A stretch of DNA of 64,000 nucleotides from Pseudomonas sp. 10S4 (GTDB lineage: Bacteria; Pseudomonadota; Gammaproteobacteria; Pseudomonadales; Pseudomonadaceae): the NCBI RefSeq assembly GCF_034344865.1, contig NZ_CP133774.1, forward strand, positions 992,001 to 1,056,000, given 5' to 3'. The position numbers were made by a program, and so were the translations under genes. The notes below the pieces were generated by a model that was not told where the DNA came from, did not search any database, and was given only the letters and a program-made list of their open reading frames with translations. This document shows positions 28,377 to 38,491 of this stretch, piece after piece; within the stretch, counting starts at the first letter, position 1; the number at the start of each line of letters is the position of its first letter.

Positions 28377-30581
28377 ATGGAAATCAAGGTCAACTTTCTC
28401 GACAACCTTCGGCTTGAAGCAAAGTTCGATGACTTCACAGTCGTGGCCGATCAGCCTATCCGCTACAAGGGCGATGGCTCGGCACCTGGTCCGTTCGATT
28501 ACTTTCTCGCTTCATCGGCTTTGTGTGCGGCTTATTTCGTGAAGTTGTACTGCGACACTCGCAGTATTCCTACCGAAAACATCCGCCTGTCGCAGAACAA
28601 CATTGTTGATCCGGAAAACCGCTACAACCAGATTTTCAAGATTCAGGTCGAGCTGCCTGCGGACATCTCCGACAAGGACCGCCAGGGCATCCTGCGTTCC
28701 ATCGACCGCTGCACCGTGAAAAAAGTGGTGCAAGCCGGGCCTGAGTTTGTGATCGAAGAAGTGGAAAACCTCGACGCCGACGCCCAGGCGTTGTTGATGC
28801 CTGCTTCCAATTCAGCGGCGGGCACCTATATCGCGGGCAAAGATCTGCCGCTGGAGCAGACCATTGCCAATATGTCAGCCATTCTGGCTGACCTGGGCAT
28901 GAAGATTGAAATCGCTTCGTGGCGCAATATCGTTCCCAATGTATGGTCGCTGCACATCCGCGACGCGCACTCGCCGATGTGTTTCACCAATGGCAAGGGC
29001 GCGACCAAAGAAGGCGCGTTGGCGTCGGCGCTGGGCGAGTTTATCGAGCGTCTGAACTGCAACTTCTTCTACAACGACCAGTTCTGGGGCGAAGACATCG
29101 CCAATGCGGCGTTTGTGCACTATCCGGACGAACGTTGGTTCAAGCCTGGCCGTAAAGATGCACTGCCCGCCGAAATTCTCGACGAGTACTGCCTGAAGAT
29201 TTACAACCGCGACGGCGAGCTGCGTGGCTCCCACCTGATCGATACCAACTCGGGCAATGAGGAACGCGGCATCTGCTCGCTGCCGTACGTGCGCCAGTCG
29301 GACGGCGCGGTGGTGTATTTCCCGTCCAACCTGATCGAGAACCTGTTCCTGAGCAACGGCATGAGTGCCGGTAACACGCTGGCCGAAGCCCAAGTGCAGT
29401 GCCTGTCGGAGATCTTCGAGCGCGCGGTAAAACGCGAAATCATCGAAGGCGAATTTGCACTGCCGGATGTGCCGGCCGATGTGCTGGCGAAGTATCCCGG
29501 GATACTGGCCGGTATTCAGGCGCTGGAAGAGCAAGGGTTCCCGGTGTTGGTGAAAGATGCGTCCTTGGGCGGTGAATTCCCGGTGATGTGCGTCACGCTG
29601 ATGAACCCGCGTACCGGCGGTGTGTTCGCCTCGTTCGGCGCGCACCCGAGCCTGGAAGTGGCGCTGGAACGCAGCCTGACCGAATTGTTGCAGGGCCGCA
29701 GTTTCGAAGGCCTCAACGACCTGCCTCAGCCGACTTTTGAAGGTCATGCGGTGACCGAGCCAAATAACTTCGTCGAGCACTTTATCGACTCCAGCGGCGT
29801 GGTGTCGTGGCGCTTCTTCAGTGCCAAATCGGATTACGAATTCGTGGAGTGGGACTTCTCCGGCCAGGGTGAAAACTCGAATGCCGAGGAAGCCGCAACC
29901 TTGTTCGGCATTCTCAAAGGTATGGGCAAGGAAGTGTACATGGCCGTCTACGAGCATATCGGCGCCAAGGCGTGCCGCATCCTCGTGCCGGACTATTCGG
30001 AAATCTATCCCGCTGATGACCTGATCTGGGATAACACCAACAAAGCGCTGTTCTTCCGCGCCGATATCCTGAACCTGCATCGCCTGGAGGAAAGCGAACT
30101 GCAAGCGCTGGTTGAACGTCTGGTGGAAAGTGAGCTGGACGACTACACCGACATCACCAGCTTGATCGGCATCGAATTTGACGACAATACGGCTTGGGGT
30201 CAGCTGACAATCCTGGAGTTGAAGCTGCTGATTTATCTCGCGTTGCAGCAATTTGAAGAGGCGAAAGAGGCGGTAGAAATGTTCCTGCAGTACAACGACA
30301 ACACGGTTGAGCGTGGTTTGTTCTACCAGGCGGTCAATGTGGTGCTGGAGATGAAGCTGGACGAAGACCTGGAACTGGAAGACTACGAGGCCAATTTCCG
30401 CCGGATGTTTGGCACCGAGCGCACGGATGCAGCGATCGGATCGGTGGACGGCAGCGTACGCTTCTATGGCTTGACGCCGACCAGCATGAAACTGGAGGGG
30501 CTCGACCGGCACCTGCGGTTGATCGATAGCTACAAGAAACTGCACTCGGCACGGGCCAATGTGACCACGTTGCCCCGTTAA
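28377..30581 (+). CDS. ycaO: OsmC-YcaO fusion protein
   Basis: 734 residues. Residues 1-135 are an OsmC-like domain with its two cysteines (in SSALCAAYF and DRCTVKK). From about 160 the protein closely follows E. coli YcaO (SWRNIVPNVWSLHIRD, CFTNGKGATKEGALASALGEF, LIDTNSGNEERGIC, FASFGAHPSLEVALERSLTEL), with the C-terminal helical region to 734. YcaO enzymes activate backbone amides with ATP. E. coli YcaO (586 residues, no OsmC part) is tied to RimO-dependent methylthiolation of ribosomal S12. The fusion suggests a thiol-peroxidase-like partner supplied in cis. No azole-peptide precursor is seen nearby. Confidence 0.9.
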   Translation: MEIKVNFLDNLRLEAKFDDFTVVADQPIRYKGDGSAPGPFDYFLASSALCAAYFVKLYCDTRSIPTENIRLSQNNIVDPENRYNQIFKIQVELPADISDKDRQGILRSIDRCTVKKVVQAGPEFVIEEVENLDADAQALLMPASNSAAGTYIAGKDLPLEQTIANMSAILADLGMKIEIASWRNIVPNVWSLHIRDAHSPMCFTNGKGATKEGALASALGEFIERLNCNFFYNDQFWGEDIANAAFVHYPDERWFKPGRKDALPAEILDEYCLKIYNRDGELRGSHLIDTNSGNEERGICSLPYVRQSDGAVVYFPSNLIENLFLSNGMSAGNTLAEAQVQCLSEIFERAVKREIIEGEFALPDVPADVLAKYPGILAGIQALEEQGFPVLVKDASLGGEFPVMCVTLMNPRTGGVFASFGAHPSLEVALERSLTELLQGRSFEGLNDLPQPTFEGHAVTEPNNFVEHFIDSSGVVSWRFFSAKSDYEFVEWDFSGQGENSNAEEAATLFGILKGMGKEVYMAVYEHIGAKACRILVPDYSEIYPADDLIWDNTNKALFFRADILNLHRLEESELQALVERLVESELDDYTDITSLIGIEFDDNTAWGQLTILELKLLIYLALQQFEEAKEAVEMFLQYNDNTVERGLFYQAVNVVLEMKLDEDLELEDYEANFRRMFGTERTDAAIGSVDGSVRFYGLTPTSMKLEGLDRHLRLIDSYKKLHSARANVTTLPR

Positions 30582-30591
30582 CAGCGCCAAC

Positions 30592-30624
30592 AAAAAAGCG
30601 AAGCCAGATGGCTTCGCTTTTTTT
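30592..30624. terminator. Bidirectional terminator between ycaO and ssb
   Basis: Stem aaagcgaagcc / ggcttcgcttt, loop agat, flanked by A's and T's, between convergent genes. Confidence 0.9.
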
Positions 30625-30650
30625 GTTTACGGTTCTGAAAAAGCTGCGGA

Positions 30651-31178
30651 TCAGAACGGGATATCGTCATCAAAGCTGTCGAAATCCGGAGCCGGTTGCG
30701 GCGCTGCCTGCTGTGGAGGCGGAGCCTGACGCGACTGTTGCGGTGCCGACTGCTGAGGACGTGGCGCCTGCTGACGTGGGGCCGGGGCGGACTGCTGGTA
30801 GTTATTGCCCCCGCCTTGCTGATCGCCCTGCTGTGGACGGCCGCCCAGCAGTTGCATGGTGCCTTGCATGTCGACCACGATTTCAGTGGTGTAACGCTTG
30901 ATACCGTCTTTTTCCCACTCGCGGGTTTGCAGTTTGCCTTCGATGTAGACCTGCGAACCTTTACGCAGGTATTCACCGGCGATTTCGGCAACCTTGCCGA
31001 ACATCGATACACGGTGCCATTCGGTCTTCTCGACCTTCTGACCGGTTTGCTTGTCGGTCCATTGTTCGCTGGTCGCCAGACTCAGGTTGGTCACGGCGTT
31101 ACCGTTAGGCAAGTAGCGAACTTCGGGATCCTGGCCGCAAGTACCGACCAATATGACTTTGTTAACCCCACGGGCCAT
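30651..31178 (-). CDS. ssb: Single-stranded DNA-binding protein
   Basis: 175 residues. OB-fold N-terminus ([44 protein letters not shown]) and a Gln/Pro/Gly-rich linker. The acidic tip [11 protein letters not shown] is the docking site for repair proteins. The start follows 9 bases after the MFS gene stop, so the two may be cotranscribed. Gene order ssb-MFS-uvrA matches P. aeruginosa. Confidence 0.95.
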   Translation of the reverse strand: MARGVNKVILVGTCGQDPEVRYLPNGNAVTNLSLATSEQWTDKQTGQKVEKTEWHRVSMFGKVAEIAGEYLRKGSQVYIEGKLQTREWEKDGIKRYTTEIVVDMQGTMQLLGGRPQQGDQQGGGNNYQQSAPAPRQQAPRPQQSAPQQSRQAPPPQQAAPQPAPDFDSFDDDIPF

Positions 31179-31187
31179 AACGTTCTC

Positions 31188-32585
31188 CTAGGCTACGCAC
31201 GCTTCCCCGGCCGGGTTGTTCACCAGGCGCTCAAGGGTGGTGCGATCCAATAGTTCTGTGTCCAATTTGATGTAAATCGCCGCTTCGTCTGCAACGATCA
31301 CTGCATCTGTTACCCCTACGACGGCCTTCAGGCGCTCAACCAGACCCGCTTCGCGGATCGCCTCGGGCGACAGCGGCAAGCGCAGACTCGTCACGTAGGG
31401 AGGTTCGCGCATGGTAACAGCAAAGGCCAACCAGAGGGCAGCCAGGCCAGCGCATCCGAGGAAGACAACCGACAAACCGCCATGCTGGAACATCCAGCCG
31501 CCGAGGATCCCGCCCAGCGCCGAACCGAGGAACTGGCTGGTGGAATAAACCCCCATCGCAGTGCCCTTCCCGCCCGCTGGTGAAACCTTGCTGATCAGCG
31601 ATGGCAAGGAAGCTTCCAGCAGATTGAACGCGGTGAAGAACACCACCGTACCAATCACCAGAGCTCGCAAGGTGTCGCCGAACTGCCAGAAGAATAGCTC
31701 AGTGAGCATCAGCGTCGTCACGGCGCCCAATAAAACTCGTTTCATTTTGCGTTTCTTCTCGCCGTAGATAATGAACGGGATCATGGCGAAGAAGGAGATC
31801 AGCAGCGCGGTCAGGTACACCCACCAGTGCTGCTCTTTGGGCAGCCCGGCTTTTTCGACCAGAGCCAGGGGCAATGCAACGAAGCTCGACATCAACATCG
31901 CATGTAACACAAAAATGCCGAGGTCCAGGCGCAGCAGGTCCGGGTGCTTGAGTGTCGGGATCAGCGCCTGGCGCGCAACGCCGGACTCACGGTGCTGCAA
32001 CGGGCCGGTGGCGCGCGGCACCATGAACATCACGATCACGATGCCGAACAGCGCCATGCCGCCGGTGGCGAGGAACAAGCCAGACAGACCGAACGCACGG
32101 GTCAGCAACGGTCCTACAACCATGGCGACCGCGAACGACAGACCAATTGTCATGCCGATCATGGCCATGGCTTTGGTCCGATGCTGTTCCCGGGTCAGGT
32201 CTGACAGCAGCGCCATGACCGCCGCGGAAATCGCCCCGGCGCCTTGCAGCACTCGACCGGCGATGACGCCCCAGATCGAATCGGCATTGGCCGCCAGCAC
32301 GCTACCCAGGGCGAAAACGATCAGCCCCAGATAAATGACCGGACGCCGGCCGATACGATCGGAAATGAAACCGAACGGAATCTGAAAAATCGCCTGGGTC
32401 AGGCCATAAGCGCCAATCGCCAGCCCTATAAGGGCCGGGGTCGCTCCAGCCAGGTCCATCCCATAGGTCGCCAGAACCGGCAACACCATGAACATGCCAA
32501 GCATACGGAAGGCGAACACCAGGGCCAGACCGCTTGCTGCGCGGGTCTCACTGCCACTCATGCGTTCGCTGTGGGGATCGTGCAT
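31188..32585 (-). CDS. MFS transporter, YajR-like
   Basis: 465 residues, twelve membrane helices, with conserved loop GFISDRIGRRPVIYLGL. The C-terminal part (about 395-465: LRLPLSPEAIREAGLVERLKAV ... LLDRTTLERLV) is a small cytoplasmic ferredoxin-like domain, as in E. coli YajR (454 residues). A proton-coupled exporter of unknown substrate. Divergent from uvrA across 191 bases. Confidence 0.88.
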   Translation of the reverse strand: MHDPHSERMSGSETRAASGLALVFAFRMLGMFMVLPVLATYGMDLAGATPALIGLAIGAYGLTQAIFQIPFGFISDRIGRRPVIYLGLIVFALGSVLAANADSIWGVIAGRVLQGAGAISAAVMALLSDLTREQHRTKAMAMIGMTIGLSFAVAMVVGPLLTRAFGLSGLFLATGGMALFGIVIVMFMVPRATGPLQHRESGVARQALIPTLKHPDLLRLDLGIFVLHAMLMSSFVALPLALVEKAGLPKEQHWWVYLTALLISFFAMIPFIIYGEKKRKMKRVLLGAVTTLMLTELFFWQFGDTLRALVIGTVVFFTAFNLLEASLPSLISKVSPAGGKGTAMGVYSTSQFLGSALGGILGGWMFQHGGLSVVFLGCAGLAALWLAFAVTMREPPYVTSLRLPLSPEAIREAGLVERLKAVVGVTDAVIVADEAAIYIKLDTELLDRTTLERLVNNPAGEACVA

Positions 32586-32776
32586 GGAAAAACCTCATGT
32601 GAACCGGCGGCGATTCTACCAGTCCCATCGATTGACGGGGTATATCGCGACGCTATGACGCGCATAGATGACGCACTCTTCATGTAAGCCTGTGCAACCC
32701 GCATTTGATAGTGTGCATCCATCCAGTATTTGGCCGTATACTCCTACGTTTTCGACGCCCGCCGAGCGAGGCCACT

Positions 32777-35612
32777 TTGGACAAGATCCTGATTCGTGGG
32801 GCCCGAACCCACAACCTGAAGAACATCGACCTGACCCTGCCACGGGACAAACTGATCGTCATCACCGGCCTGTCCGGATCCGGCAAGTCGTCCCTGGCTT
32901 TCGACACGCTGTACGCCGAAGGCCAGCGCCGCTACGTCGAGTCCCTGTCGGCCTATGCCCGGCAGTTCCTGTCGATGATGGAAAAGCCTGACGTCGACAC
33001 CATTGAAGGCCTGTCGCCGGCGATCTCCATCGAACAGAAGTCGACCTCGCATAACCCGCGCTCGACGGTCGGCACCATCACCGAAATCTACGACTACCTG
33101 CGCCTGCTGTACGCCCGCGTTGGTATCCCGCGCTGCCCGGATCACGACATTCCACTGGAAGCGCAGACTGTCAGCCAGATGGTCGACCTGGTCCTCGCGC
33201 AACCGGAAGGCAGCAAACTGATGCTGCTGGCACCGGTGATTCGCGAGCGTAAAGGCGAGCATCTATCGGTTTTCGAAGAACTGCGCGCCCAAGGTTTCGT
33301 TCGGGCCCGGGTCAACGGCCGGCTCTGTGAGCTGGACGAACTGCCGAAGCTGGATAAACAGAAGAAGCATTCGATTGATGTAGTGGTCGACCGCTTCAAG
33401 GTCCGCGCCGATCTGCAACAGCGTCTGGCGGAGTCCTTCGAGACCGCGCTGAAGCTGGCGGACGGTATCGCGCTGGTTGCACCGATGGACGACGAGCCGG
33501 GCGAAGAGATGATCTTCTCCGCACGCTTCGCCTGCCCGATCTGCGGCCATGCCATCAGCGAGCTGGAACCCAAGCTCTTCTCCTTCAACAACCCGGCCGG
33601 CGCCTGCCCGACTTGCGATGGCCTGGGCGTTAAGCAGTTCTTCGACATCAAGCGACTGGTCAATGGCGAACTGACCCTGGCCGAAGGCGCGATACGTGGC
33701 TGGGACCGGCGCAACGTCTATTACTTCCAGATGCTCGGGTCGTTGGCGTCCCACTACAAGTTCAGCCTGGAAGTGCCGTTCAACGACCTGCCGGCCGATC
33801 AACAGAAATTCATCCTGCACGGCAGCGGTTCGCAGAACGTCGACTTTAAATACCTGAACGACCGTGGCGACATCGTCAAACGCTCGCACCCGTTCGAAGG
33901 CATCGTGCCGAACCTGGAACGTCGCTACCGCGAAACCGAGTCCGCCTCGGTACGCGAAGAGCTGGCCAAATTCCTCAGCACCCAGCCTTGCCCGGATTGC
34001 CGTGGCACCCGACTGCGTCGCGAGGCGCGGCACGTTTGGGTCGGCGAGAAGACCTTGCCGGCAGTGACCAATCTGCCCATCGGCGATGCCTGTGAGTATT
34101 TCGGCGTGCTGAAGCTGACTGGCCGACGTGGCGAAATTGCCGACAAGATTCTCAAGGAAATCCGCGAGCGTCTGCAGTTCCTGGTTAACGTCGGTCTCGA
34201 CTATCTGTCGCTGGATCGCAGTGCCGACACGTTGTCCGGCGGTGAAGCCCAGCGTATTCGCTTGGCCAGCCAGATTGGTGCGGGCCTGGTGGGGGTTCTG
34301 TACATCCTTGACGAACCGTCGATTGGCCTGCACCAGCGGGACAACGATCGCTTGCTCGGTACCCTCAAGCACCTGCGAGACATCGGTAACACGGTGATTG
34401 TGGTTGAGCACGACGAAGATGCGATTCGTCTGGCCGACTACGTGGTGGACATCGGCCCTGGTGCCGGCGTGCATGGCGGGCACATTGTCGCCGAAGGGAC
34501 TCCAGCTGAAGTCATGGCTCACCCGGACTCGCTGACCGGCAAGTATTTGTCAGGCCGCGTGAAAATCGCAGTGCCGGCAAAACGTACACCGCGTAACAAA
34601 AAGATGACCTTGTCGCTCAAGGGCGCTCGCGGCAACAACCTGCGCAATGTCGATCTGGAAATCCCGTTGGGTCTGTTGACCTGCGTGACCGGTGTATCCG
34701 GCTCAGGCAAATCGACGCTGATCAACAACACGCTGTTTCCGCTGAGCGCCACGGCACTCAACGGCGCCACGACGCTTGAAGCTGCCGCTCACGACAGCAT
34801 CAAGGGCCTGGAACATCTGGATAAAGTTGTAGATATCGACCAGAGCCCGATTGGTCGTACTCCCCGCTCCAACCCGGCGACCTACACCGGATTGTTCACG
34901 CCTATTCGCGAACTGTTTGCCGGCGTGCCTGAGTCCCGCTCCCGTGGTTACGGCCCGGGGCGTTTCTCCTTCAACGTGAAGGGCGGGCGTTGCGAGGCTT
35001 GCCAGGGCGATGGCCTGATCAAGGTGGAAATGCACTTCCTGCCGGACATCTATGTCCCGTGCGACGTCTGCAAGAGCAAGCGCTACAACCGCGAAACGCT
35101 GGAGATCAAGTACAAGGGCAAGAACATCCACGAAACCCTCGAGATGACGATCGAGGAAGCCCGGGTGTTCTTCGATGCGGTTCCGGCGCTGGCGCGCAAG
35201 CTGCAGACGCTGATGGACGTCGGTCTGTCGTACATCAAGCTTGGGCAATCGGCGACCACGCTGTCCGGTGGTGAAGCCCAGCGGGTGAAACTGTCCCGCG
35301 AGCTGTCCAAACGCGATACCGGCAAGACCCTGTATATCCTCGACGAGCCGACCACCGGGCCTGCACTTCGCGGATATCCAGCAACTGCTCGACGTACTGC
35401 ATCGCCTGCGCGACCACGGCAACACCGTGGTGGTGATCGAGCACAACCTGGACGTGATCAAGACTGCGGACTGGTTGGTTGACCTGGGGCCGGAAGGCGG
35501 CTCCAAAGGCGGGCAGATCATTGCCGTCGGTACGCCGGAAGAAGTCTCGGAGATGAAGCAGTCTCACACCGGCTTCTACCTCAAGCCGCTGCTGGCTCGC
35601 GACAAGGCCTGA
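32777..35612 (+). CDS. uvrA: Excinuclease ABC subunit A, one-base frameshift
   Basis: About 944 residues once bridged. TTG start at 32777 (GAGG 6 bases upstream, translation [15 protein letters not shown]). Two ABC domains: Walker [10 protein letters not shown] and GVSGSGKST, signatures LSGGEAQRI and LSGGEAQRV, zinc motifs [20 protein letters not shown] and CDVCKSKR. An extra G in ggg at 35357-35359 breaks the frame after LDEPTTG. Removing one G gives the expected [21 protein letters not shown] and continues to the stop at 35612. It damages a normally intact repair gene, so error is likely. UvrA scans DNA for damage in UvrABC. Confidence 0.93.
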
Positions 35613-35623
35613 TTCAGGCCCAT

Positions 35624-35665
35624 GAAAAAGCCCCTGTCACTTTATCGGTGACAGGGGCTTTTTTG
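35624..35665. terminator. Bidirectional terminator between uvrA and bfr
   Basis: Stem aagcccctgtcac / gtgacaggggctt, loop tttatcg, A's before and T's after. Confidence 0.9.
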
Positions 35666-35676
35666 TTTCTTGCCTC

Positions 35677-35744
35677 TGTAGGAGCAAAGCTTGCTCGCGA
35701 TGGCGATCTAAAAGACGCCAACGCCGGCAAGCCATGCTCCTGCA
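35677..35744. repeat. Degenerate REP-like pair
   Basis: tgtaggagcaaagcttgctcgcga resembles tgtgggagcgggcttgctcgcga with several changes. An inverted, weaker partner (gccggcaagccatgctcctgca) follows. Confidence 0.45.
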
Positions 35745-35752
35745 AAGCAGGA

Positions 35753-36217
35753 TCAGAACTGCGATTGCAGATAATTCTCCAGACCGATCAATTTGATCAG
35801 ACCCAGCTGCTTCTCCAGCCAGTAGGTGTGATCTTCTTCGGTATCGGCCAGTTGAATACGCAGGATCTCGCGGCTGACGTAGTCCTTGTGCAGCTCGCAG
35901 AGCTCGATGCCCTTGCAGAGTGCGGCACGGACTTTGTATTCCAGTCGCAGGTCGGCAGCGAGCATATCAGGCACTGTGGTGCCGACATCCAGGTCGTCCG
36001 GACGCATGCGTGGCGTGCCTTCGAGCATCAGGATGCGACGCATCAGGGCGTCAGCGTGCTGCGCCTCTTCTTCCATCTCGTGGTTGATACGTTCGTAGAG
36101 CTCGGTGAAACCCCAGTCCTCGTACATCCGCGAATGGATGAAATATTGATCACGCGCCGCCAGTTCGCCGGTCAGCAACGTGTTGAGGTAATCGATTACG
36201 TCTGGGTGGCCTTGCAT
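35753..36217 (-). CDS. bfr: Ferritin / bacterioferritin family protein
   Basis: 154 residues. Ferroxidase ligands are at the expected places (E18, E51, H54). Position 52, the haem-ligand Met of true bacterioferritin (BfrB), is Ala, so this is more like the haem-free FtnA that P. aeruginosa PA4235 (first called bfrA) turned out to encode. Start 36217 gives the usual [12 protein letters not shown]. An in-frame extension to 36259 is not conserved. It stores iron. Located between uvrA and katA, as in P. aeruginosa. Confidence 0.9.
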   Translation of the reverse strand: MQGHPDVIDYLNTLLTGELAARDQYFIHSRMYEDWGFTELYERINHEMEEEAQHADALMRRILMLEGTPRMRPDDLDVGTTVPDMLAADLRLEYKVRAALCKGIELCELHKDYVSREILRIQLADTEEDHTYWLEKQLGLIKLIGLENYLQSQF

Positions 36218-36331
36218 CGCCCTACATCTCCCTGCTTGAAAGTCCGTAGTTTGAACCAAGGCGACTGATTGGTCACTCCGCTTACGCGATAAAAGAGAAG
36301 ATATTCTGAGAAAAGTGGTTTAAATAACGCA

Positions 36332-36355
36332 AAAGCCGCCCAAATGAGGGCGGTT
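36332..36355 (-). terminator. Likely katA terminator
   Basis: Read on the minus strand, ccgccc / gggcgg with a six-base loop is followed by cttttg. Confidence 0.55.
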
Positions 36356-36372
36356 CTGCTTATCGTTTAGAC

Positions 36373-37821
36373 TTAGTTAAGCTGTACGCCCAACGCCTTT
36401 GCGATTGCTTCTCCATATGCCGAGTCAGCCCTGAAGAAGTGCTGCAGTTGACGGTCAACCACATCGCTGGAAACCCCAGCCATGGCGCCGACAATGTTGT
36501 TGACCAGCAGGGTTTTCTGCTCATCACTCATCAGGCGGAACAGCGCGCCGGCGTGGCTGTAGTAATCGGTGTCTTCGCGGTGATCGTAACGATCAGCCGC
36601 ACCGCTCAAGGCCAGCGCAGGCTCGGCGTAGCGCGGGGCTTGTTTCGGCGACTCTACGTAGCTGTTCGGCTCGTAATTGGGCGTTGCACCACCGTTGCTG
36701 CCGAACGCCATGGAACCATCACGCTGATAGCTGTTGACCTGATTACGCGGAGCATTCACCGGCAGCTGCTGGTGGTTGGTGCCAACACGGTAGCGGTGAG
36801 CATCAGCGTAAGCGAACACACGACCTTGCAGCATGCGATCCGGCGACAGCCCCACACCCGGGACCATGTTGCTTGGGCCAAATGCAGCCTGCTCCACTTC
36901 AGCAAAGTAATTCTGCGGATTGCGGTTGAGCTCCAGTTCACCCACTTCGATCAGCGGGAACTCTTTCTGCGACCAGGTCTTGGTCACGTCGAACGGGTTC
37001 TCGTAGTGTGCCGAGGCCTGGGCCTCGGTCATGATCTGAATGCACACGCGCCATTTGGGGAAATCACCGCGTTCGATCGCACCGAACAGATCCCGCTGAG
37101 CATAATCCGGATCGGTACCGGCCAAGCGTGCCGCGTCTGCCGGCGCCAGGTTCTTGATCCCCTGCTGGGTCTTGTAGTGCCATTTCACCCAATGACGCTC
37201 ACCCTTGGCGCTGATCAGACTGTAGGTGTGGCTGCCGAAGCCGTGCATGTGACGGTAGCCGTCAGGGATGCCGCGATCCGAGAACAAGATGGTGACTTGG
37301 TGCAGCGCCTCAGGAGAGTGCGACCAGAAGTCCCACATCATTTGTGCGCTTTTCAGATTGCTTTGCGGCAGGCGTTTCTGGGTGTGGATAAAGTCCGGGA
37401 ATTTCAGTGGATCGCGAATGAAGAACACTGGCGTGTTGTTACCAACGATGTCCCAGTTGCCTTCTTCGGTATAAAACTTCAGCGCAAAACCACGTGGATC
37501 GCGTTCGGTATCAGCCGAACCACGCTCGCCACCAACGGTCGAAAACCGCAGGAACGTCAGCGTTTGCTTGCCAACGGACTCGAACAGCTTGGCGCTGGTG
37601 TACTCGGTGATGTCACGGGTAACAGTGAACGTACCGTAAGCACCCGAGCCTTTGGCGTGGACGCGACGCTCAGGGATGTTTTCACGGTTGAAGTGGGCAA
37701 GCTTCTCGATCATATGAAAATCGTCGAGCAGCAGCGGGCCGCGAGGGCCGGCGGAACGGGAATTCTGGTTGTCGGCGACAGGAGCGCCACTGGCGGTCGT
37801 AAGCGTTTTGTTTTGGCTCAT
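36373..37821 (-). CDS. katA: Catalase (KatA, small-subunit, monofunctional)
   Basis: 482 residues. The catalytic His is in [15 protein letters not shown], Asn in NNTPVFF and the haem-ligating Tyr in [13 protein letters not shown]. The length is that of the small-subunit clade 3 catalases, without the flavodoxin-like extension of clade 2. It breaks down hydrogen peroxide. Upstream is an AT-rich region with an inverted repeat at 37900. Next to bfr, as in P. aeruginosa. Confidence 0.95.
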   Translation of the reverse strand: MSQNKTLTTASGAPVADNQNSRSAGPRGPLLLDDFHMIEKLAHFNRENIPERRVHAKGSGAYGTFTVTRDITEYTSAKLFESVGKQTLTFLRFSTVGGERGSADTERDPRGFALKFYTEEGNWDIVGNNTPVFFIRDPLKFPDFIHTQKRLPQSNLKSAQMMWDFWSHSPEALHQVTILFSDRGIPDGYRHMHGFGSHTYSLISAKGERHWVKWHYKTQQGIKNLAPADAARLAGTDPDYAQRDLFGAIERGDFPKWRVCIQIMTEAQASAHYENPFDVTKTWSQKEFPLIEVGELELNRNPQNYFAEVEQAAFGPSNMVPGVGLSPDRMLQGRVFAYADAHRYRVGTNHQQLPVNAPRNQVNSYQRDGSMAFGSNGGATPNYEPNSYVESPKQAPRYAEPALALSGAADRYDHREDTDYYSHAGALFRLMSDEQKTLLVNNIVGAMAGVSSDVVDRQLQHFFRADSAYGEAIAKALGVQLN

Positions 37822-37899
37822 GCGATCTTCTTCCTCTGTCAGTTTTGGAACTGCCGGCTAATCGGCTTGGGACGGAGTATTGACCATTGATCAGGAAGG

Positions 37900-37921
37900 C
37901 TACAAATTCATTAACTTGTAG
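37900..37921. promoter_or_regulatory. Dyad CTACAA-N10-TTGTAG upstream of katA
   Basis: A 22-base interrupted palindrome about 80 bases upstream of katA. A second pair ttgatc (37887) / gatcaa (37928) is offset by 3 bases from its centre. Could bind a regulator such as OxyR, but does not match the full OxyR ATAG-type consensus. Confidence 0.3.
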
Positions 37922-38017
37922 AGATCAATAGAAAAATACTACCAACGAAACCCGTTCGCATCATGACGGCATGAGCCGCAGGGAAGCTTGTATAAACAGC
38001 GCTTTTCTTACAGGCAC

Positions 38018-38045
38018 AAAAAACCGGGCACTAGGCCCGGTTCTT
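38018..38045 (-). terminator. Intrinsic terminator after rplQ (end of alpha operon)
   Basis: On the minus strand, aaccgggc / gcccggtt with a short loop is followed by tttttgt. Confidence 0.88.
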
Positions 38046-38062
38046 CGTTTCAGACTGACGTC

Positions 38063-38449
38063 TTACTCAGCGGATACAGCTTCACCGCCAACTGGACGAT
38101 CAACCAACTCAACGTACGCCATAGGCGCGTTGTCACCAGTGCGGAAGCCGCACTTGAGGATGCGCAGGTAGCCACCCTCACGGGTAGCGTAACGCTTGCC
38201 CAGGTCGTTGAAGAGCTTACCAACGATAGCTTTCGAACGAGTACGGTCGAAAACCAGACGGCGGTTAGCCAGGCTGTCTGTCTTGGCCAAAGTGATCAGC
38301 GGCTCAGCAACGCGACGCAGTTCTTTAGCTTTCGGCAGTGTAGTTTTGATCAGCTCGTGCTCGAACAGCGACACTGCCATGTTTTGAAACATGGCCTTGC
38401 GGTGCGAGCTAGTGCGGCTCAGGTGACGACCACTTTTACGATGACGCAT
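38063..38449 (-). CDS. rplQ: Ribosomal protein L17
   Basis: 128 residues, starting [20 protein letters not shown], the canonical L17 N-terminus. Part of the 50S subunit. Last gene of the alpha operon, 42 bases after rpoA, ending before a strong terminator. Expected length. Confidence 0.97.
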   Translation of the reverse strand: MRHRKSGRHLSRTSSHRKAMFQNMAVSLFEHELIKTTLPKAKELRRVAEPLITLAKTDSLANRRLVFDRTRSKAIVGKLFNDLGKRYATREGGYLRILKCGFRTGDNAPMAYVELVDRPVGGEAVSAE

Positions 38450-38491
38450 GGTTCATTCCTTACCAAACACAACGTTCGGTGATTACGACGA

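Noticed and set aside
32586..32776. LexA box before uvrA
   Set aside because: No CTG-N10-CAG with the required AT core; only an AGTAT/ATACT partial dyad near 32728.
33263..34522. 419-residue open frame on the minus strand within uvrA
   Set aside because: It is antisense to highly conserved uvrA codons and resembles no family; GC-rich codons give long antisense frames.
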